This document shows, piece by piece, positions 34,098-36,086 of a stretch of 36,086 bases of DNA (position 1 is the first letter of the stretch; every line of letters begins with the position of its first letter). This stretch comes from Clostridiaceae bacterium AF10-41 (lineage in GTDB: Bacteria > Bacillota > Clostridia > Clostridiales > Clostridiaceae). The notes under the pieces are model-generated. The model did not search any database and was not told the DNA's origin. It saw nothing but the letters and a program-made list of their open reading frames with translations. The position numbers and the translations under genes are program-made. The stretch is taken from positions 1 through 36,086 of the forward strand of contig JAQCTH010000039.1 in the NCBI GenBank assembly GCA_027686065.1, given 5' to 3'.

Positions 34098-35624
34098 ATG
34101 GCGAAGAAACCTGTAATGTTAATGATATTAGATGGATTTGGAATAGCTCCAAAATCAGATGGGAATGCTGTAGAAGCAGCTAAAAAACCAAACTTTGATA
34201 GATTAATTGAGAAATATCCACATACTCAACTACAAGCAAGTGGATTATATGTTGGACTACCAGATGGACAAATGGGTAACTCAGAAGTTGGTCATTTAAA
34301 TATAGGTGCAGGAAGAATTATATATCAAGAATTAACAAGAATAACAAAAGAAATTAGCGAAGGTGGATTTTTCAAAAACGATGCATTAACTCTTGCAGTT
34401 AATAATGCAAAAGAAAAAAATTCAGCACTTCACTTAATGGGCTTATTATCAGATGGTGGTGTTCACTCACATATAGAGCACGTAAAAGGATTATTAAGAC
34501 TAGCTAAAGACGCTGGATTAGAAAAAGTATATGTACATTGCTTCATGGATGGAAGAGACGTTCCACCATCATCAGGAAAAGCTTTTGTAGTGGAACTTGA
34601 AAATTATATGAATGAAATTGGTGTAGGTAAAATTGCTACTATTTCAGGAAGATACTATGCAATGGATAGAGATAACAGATGGGAAAGAGTAGAACTTGCA
34701 TATAATGCAATGGTACTTGGTAGAGGCGAAATTGCAACTTCAGCAGTAGAAGCAATGGAAAAATCATATCATGATAATAAAACAGATGAGTTTGTATTAC
34801 CAGCTGTTGTAGATTCAAATGGAATGATTAAAAATGGAGACTCAGTAATATTCTTTAACTTTAGACCAGATAGAGCTAGAGAAATAACTAGAGCTATAAA
34901 TGATAAAGAGTTTGCAGGATTTAAGAGAGAAGCTTTAAACTTGACATTTGTAACAATGACTCAATATGACAAGACTTTAGAAGGCGTTAATGTTGCATAC
35001 AGACCAGAAGGTATAAATAATACTTTAGGAGAATATGTATCAAGTAAGGGATTAAATCAATTAAGAATTGCTGAAACAGAAAAATATGCTCACGTTACAT
35101 TCTTCTTTAATGGAGGAGTTGAAAAAGAAAATCCAGGTGAAGATAGAGCTCTTATAGCATCACCAAAAGTTGCAACTTATGATTTAAAACCAGAAATGAG
35201 TGCTTATGAAGTAACAGAAGAATTGATCAATAGAATTAATGAAGATAAGTATGATATGATTATACTTAATTTTGCTAACCCAGATATGGTTGGACACACA
35301 GGAGTAATGGAAGCTGCTGTAAAAGCTATAGAAGTTGTAGATGAATGCTTAGGAAAAATTTCAGATAAAATACTAGAAAAAGAAGGAACTTTATTTATAA
35401 CTGCTGACCATGGTAATGCAGAAACAATGATAGATTTCTCAACAGGAAATCCATTTACAGCACATACTACAGACCCAGTTCCATTTATATGGGTAGCTAA
35501 TGATACAGAAGGTAGAACTTTACAAGAAGGAAAACTTGCAGATATAGCACCAACAATGCTAACTGTAATGGGACTTGATGTACCAGAAGAAATGAGCGGT
35601 AAAACTTTAATAACAAATAAGTAA
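34098..35624 (+). CDS. gpmI: 2,3-bisphosphoglycerate-independent phosphoglycerate mutase
   Basis: Glycolytic Mn-dependent mutase interconverting 3- and 2-phosphoglycerate. 508 residues in the alkaline-phosphatase fold: MLMILDGFG with metal ligand Asp12, phosphoserine Ser62 in [16 protein letters not shown], the RDNRWERV motif near 191-198, [12 protein letters not shown], and the C-terminal metal site TADHGNAE and [18 protein letters not shown] 34098 has GGAGGG 6 nt upstream; the longer frame from 34059 has no start signal. Its own promoter and terminator make it monocistronic. eno is not in the window. Confidence 0.97.
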   Translation: MAKKPVMLMILDGFGIAPKSDGNAVEAAKKPNFDRLIEKYPHTQLQASGLYVGLPDGQMGNSEVGHLNIGAGRIIYQELTRITKEISEGGFFKNDALTLAVNNAKEKNSALHLMGLLSDGGVHSHIEHVKGLLRLAKDAGLEKVYVHCFMDGRDVPPSSGKAFVVELENYMNEIGVGKIATISGRYYAMDRDNRWERVELAYNAMVLGRGEIATSAVEAMEKSYHDNKTDEFVLPAVVDSNGMIKNGDSVIFFNFRPDRAREITRAINDKEFAGFKREALNLTFVTMTQYDKTLEGVNVAYRPEGINNTLGEYVSSKGLNQLRIAETEKYAHVTFFFNGGVEKENPGEDRALIASPKVATYDLKPEMSAYEVTEELINRINEDKYDMIILNFANPDMVGHTGVMEAAVKAIEVVDECLGKISDKILEKEGTLFITADHGNAETMIDFSTGNPFTAHTTDPVPFIWVANDTEGRTLQEGKLADIAPTMLTVMGLDVPEEMSGKTLITNK

Positions 35625-35635
35625 TCAATAAAGAG

Positions 35636-35660
35636 CGCAACCTGAGGGTTGCGTTTTTTT
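35636..35660 (+). terminator. Intrinsic terminator of gpmI
   Basis: 7-bp GC-rich stem CGCAACC (35636-35642) and GGTTGCG (35647-35653), TGAG loop, then seven T. Textbook form, 12 bp after the gpmI stop. Confidence 0.95.
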
Positions 35661-35791
35661 ATTGTATTAAAAATCACTAACTATGCCGTGGATAAAATGG
35701 CTTAAGCTCTGAATAAAAAAATTCCATATATAAACTTTTTTATTATATAATTGTATTGTATCTATTTAAAATATATTAAGGAGAAGGATAT

Positions 35792-36086
35792 ATGGAATAT
35801 AAAATTATTGAAAGAAATTATTGGCATAGGCCTATAAAAGAAATAACACTTGGTTTTATGCTTAATTGTATGACTTTTAATTTATTAGGATTAAATTATA
35901 TTTTGCCTACAATATCAGTAGTACTTTTATATAGTGGTTTCAGGGATTTAAGAATAGAAAATAAAGAACTTAATAGAGCTTGGATATTTTCTATAATAAA
36001 TATAGTATTGCATATGTTGAATTTAATATATATAAGTACACCTTTAAATATTATCTTTGAAAATAATATTATAATTGCATTTATTT
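35792..36086 (+). CDS. Unidentified membrane protein, 3' end outside window
   Basis: An open frame of 98 codons from ATG 35792 that runs off the right edge. AAGGAGAAGG stands just upstream and a TATAAT at 35746-35751 could be its -10. The visible product begins MEYKIIERNYWHRPIKE and has hydrophobic stretches near 20-50 (LGFMLNCMTFNLLGLNYILP) and 69-95 (IFSIINIVLHMLNLIYIS), with a charged loop in between (DLRIENKELNR). I do not recognise the family. It is not linked to gpmI, as a strong terminator separates them. Confidence 0.7.
   Translation, partial: MEYKIIERNYWHRPIKEITLGFMLNCMTFNLLGLNYILPTISVVLLYSGFRDLRIENKELNRAWIFSIINIVLHMLNLIYISTPLNIIFENNIIIAFI

Noticed and set aside
35204..35677. 157-codon minus-strand ORF
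   Set aside because: Antisense to the conserved end of gpmI and running through its terminator; low-complexity product.
15121..36086. Sigma-54 type -24/-12 promoters (GG-N10-GC) in front of the sugar operons
   Set aside because: Inspecting the upstream gaps I saw no convincing TGGCAC-N5-TTGC match; sigma-A type elements explain the starts.

Overview
The window is AT-rich, low-GC Firmicute DNA: codons end mostly in A or T, ribosome binding sites are strong (AGGAGG type), TTG and GTG starts are common, and genes are closely packed and almost all on the + strand. It carries an sortase-type LPXTG anchor, several lipoproteins, a CggR-gap-pgk-tpiA block behind rpoN, and intrinsic terminators with long U runs. 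This fits Clostridium sensu stricto; the sequence alone does not let me name the species.

Layout. (1) 1-5.9 kb is a carbohydrate locus: a large wall-anchored protein with two GH43-like propellers whose 5' end is missing or frameshifted, an SGNH (sialate O-acetylesterase-like) esterase, a LacX-like aldose epimerase and a ROK fructokinase-type sugar kinase. (2) 6.2-11.3 kb is a cell-envelope block: an OmpR-type response regulator and histidine kinase, a GH25 muramidase without a signal peptide, and a membrane-anchored VanW-family protein. (3) 11.4-15.2 kb is housekeeping and small metabolism: a Cof-type HAD phosphatase, tRNA methyltransferase TrmL, a DegV fatty-acid-binding protein and a BMP-family lipoprotein. 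(4) 15.2-21.4 kb holds sigma-54 (rpoN), then cggR-gap-pgk-tpiA, with two TGGGAC boxes 20 bp apart in front of cggR that look like the CggR operator. (5) 21.5-33.9 kb is a glycan-use island lying between tpiA and gpmI: galactose mutarotase, a divergent ArsR-type regulator with a beta-sandwich sensor-like domain, an ABC sugar importer (binding protein plus two permeases, no ATPase), a GH2 glycosidase, a small membrane protein and two GH43 lipoproteins. (6) 34-36 kb has gpmI with its own promoter and terminator, then the start of an unidentified membrane protein.

How the island could work (inference): the two GH43 lipoproteins trim a plant-type or host glycan at the cell surface, the binding protein and two permeases import oligosaccharides using an ATPase encoded elsewhere, cytoplasmic GH2 cuts them, and GalM equilibrates the released sugar for entry into glycolysis. 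The ArsR-type protein would sense a sugar and act at the divergent promoter, which also carries GAAACA repeats, a cre-like site and a palindrome.

Non-coding structure is rich: at least eight convincing intrinsic terminators, one of them just downstream of a promoter and in front of trmL; a perfect 15-bp inverted repeat over the rpoN promoter; a long hairpin between gap and pgk; and three palindromic or inverted-repeat elements of about 110-170 bp (pgk-tpiA gap, inside the ABC operon, and after the GH2 gene). I saw no tRNA, rRNA, CRISPR array, intact transposase or phage genes.
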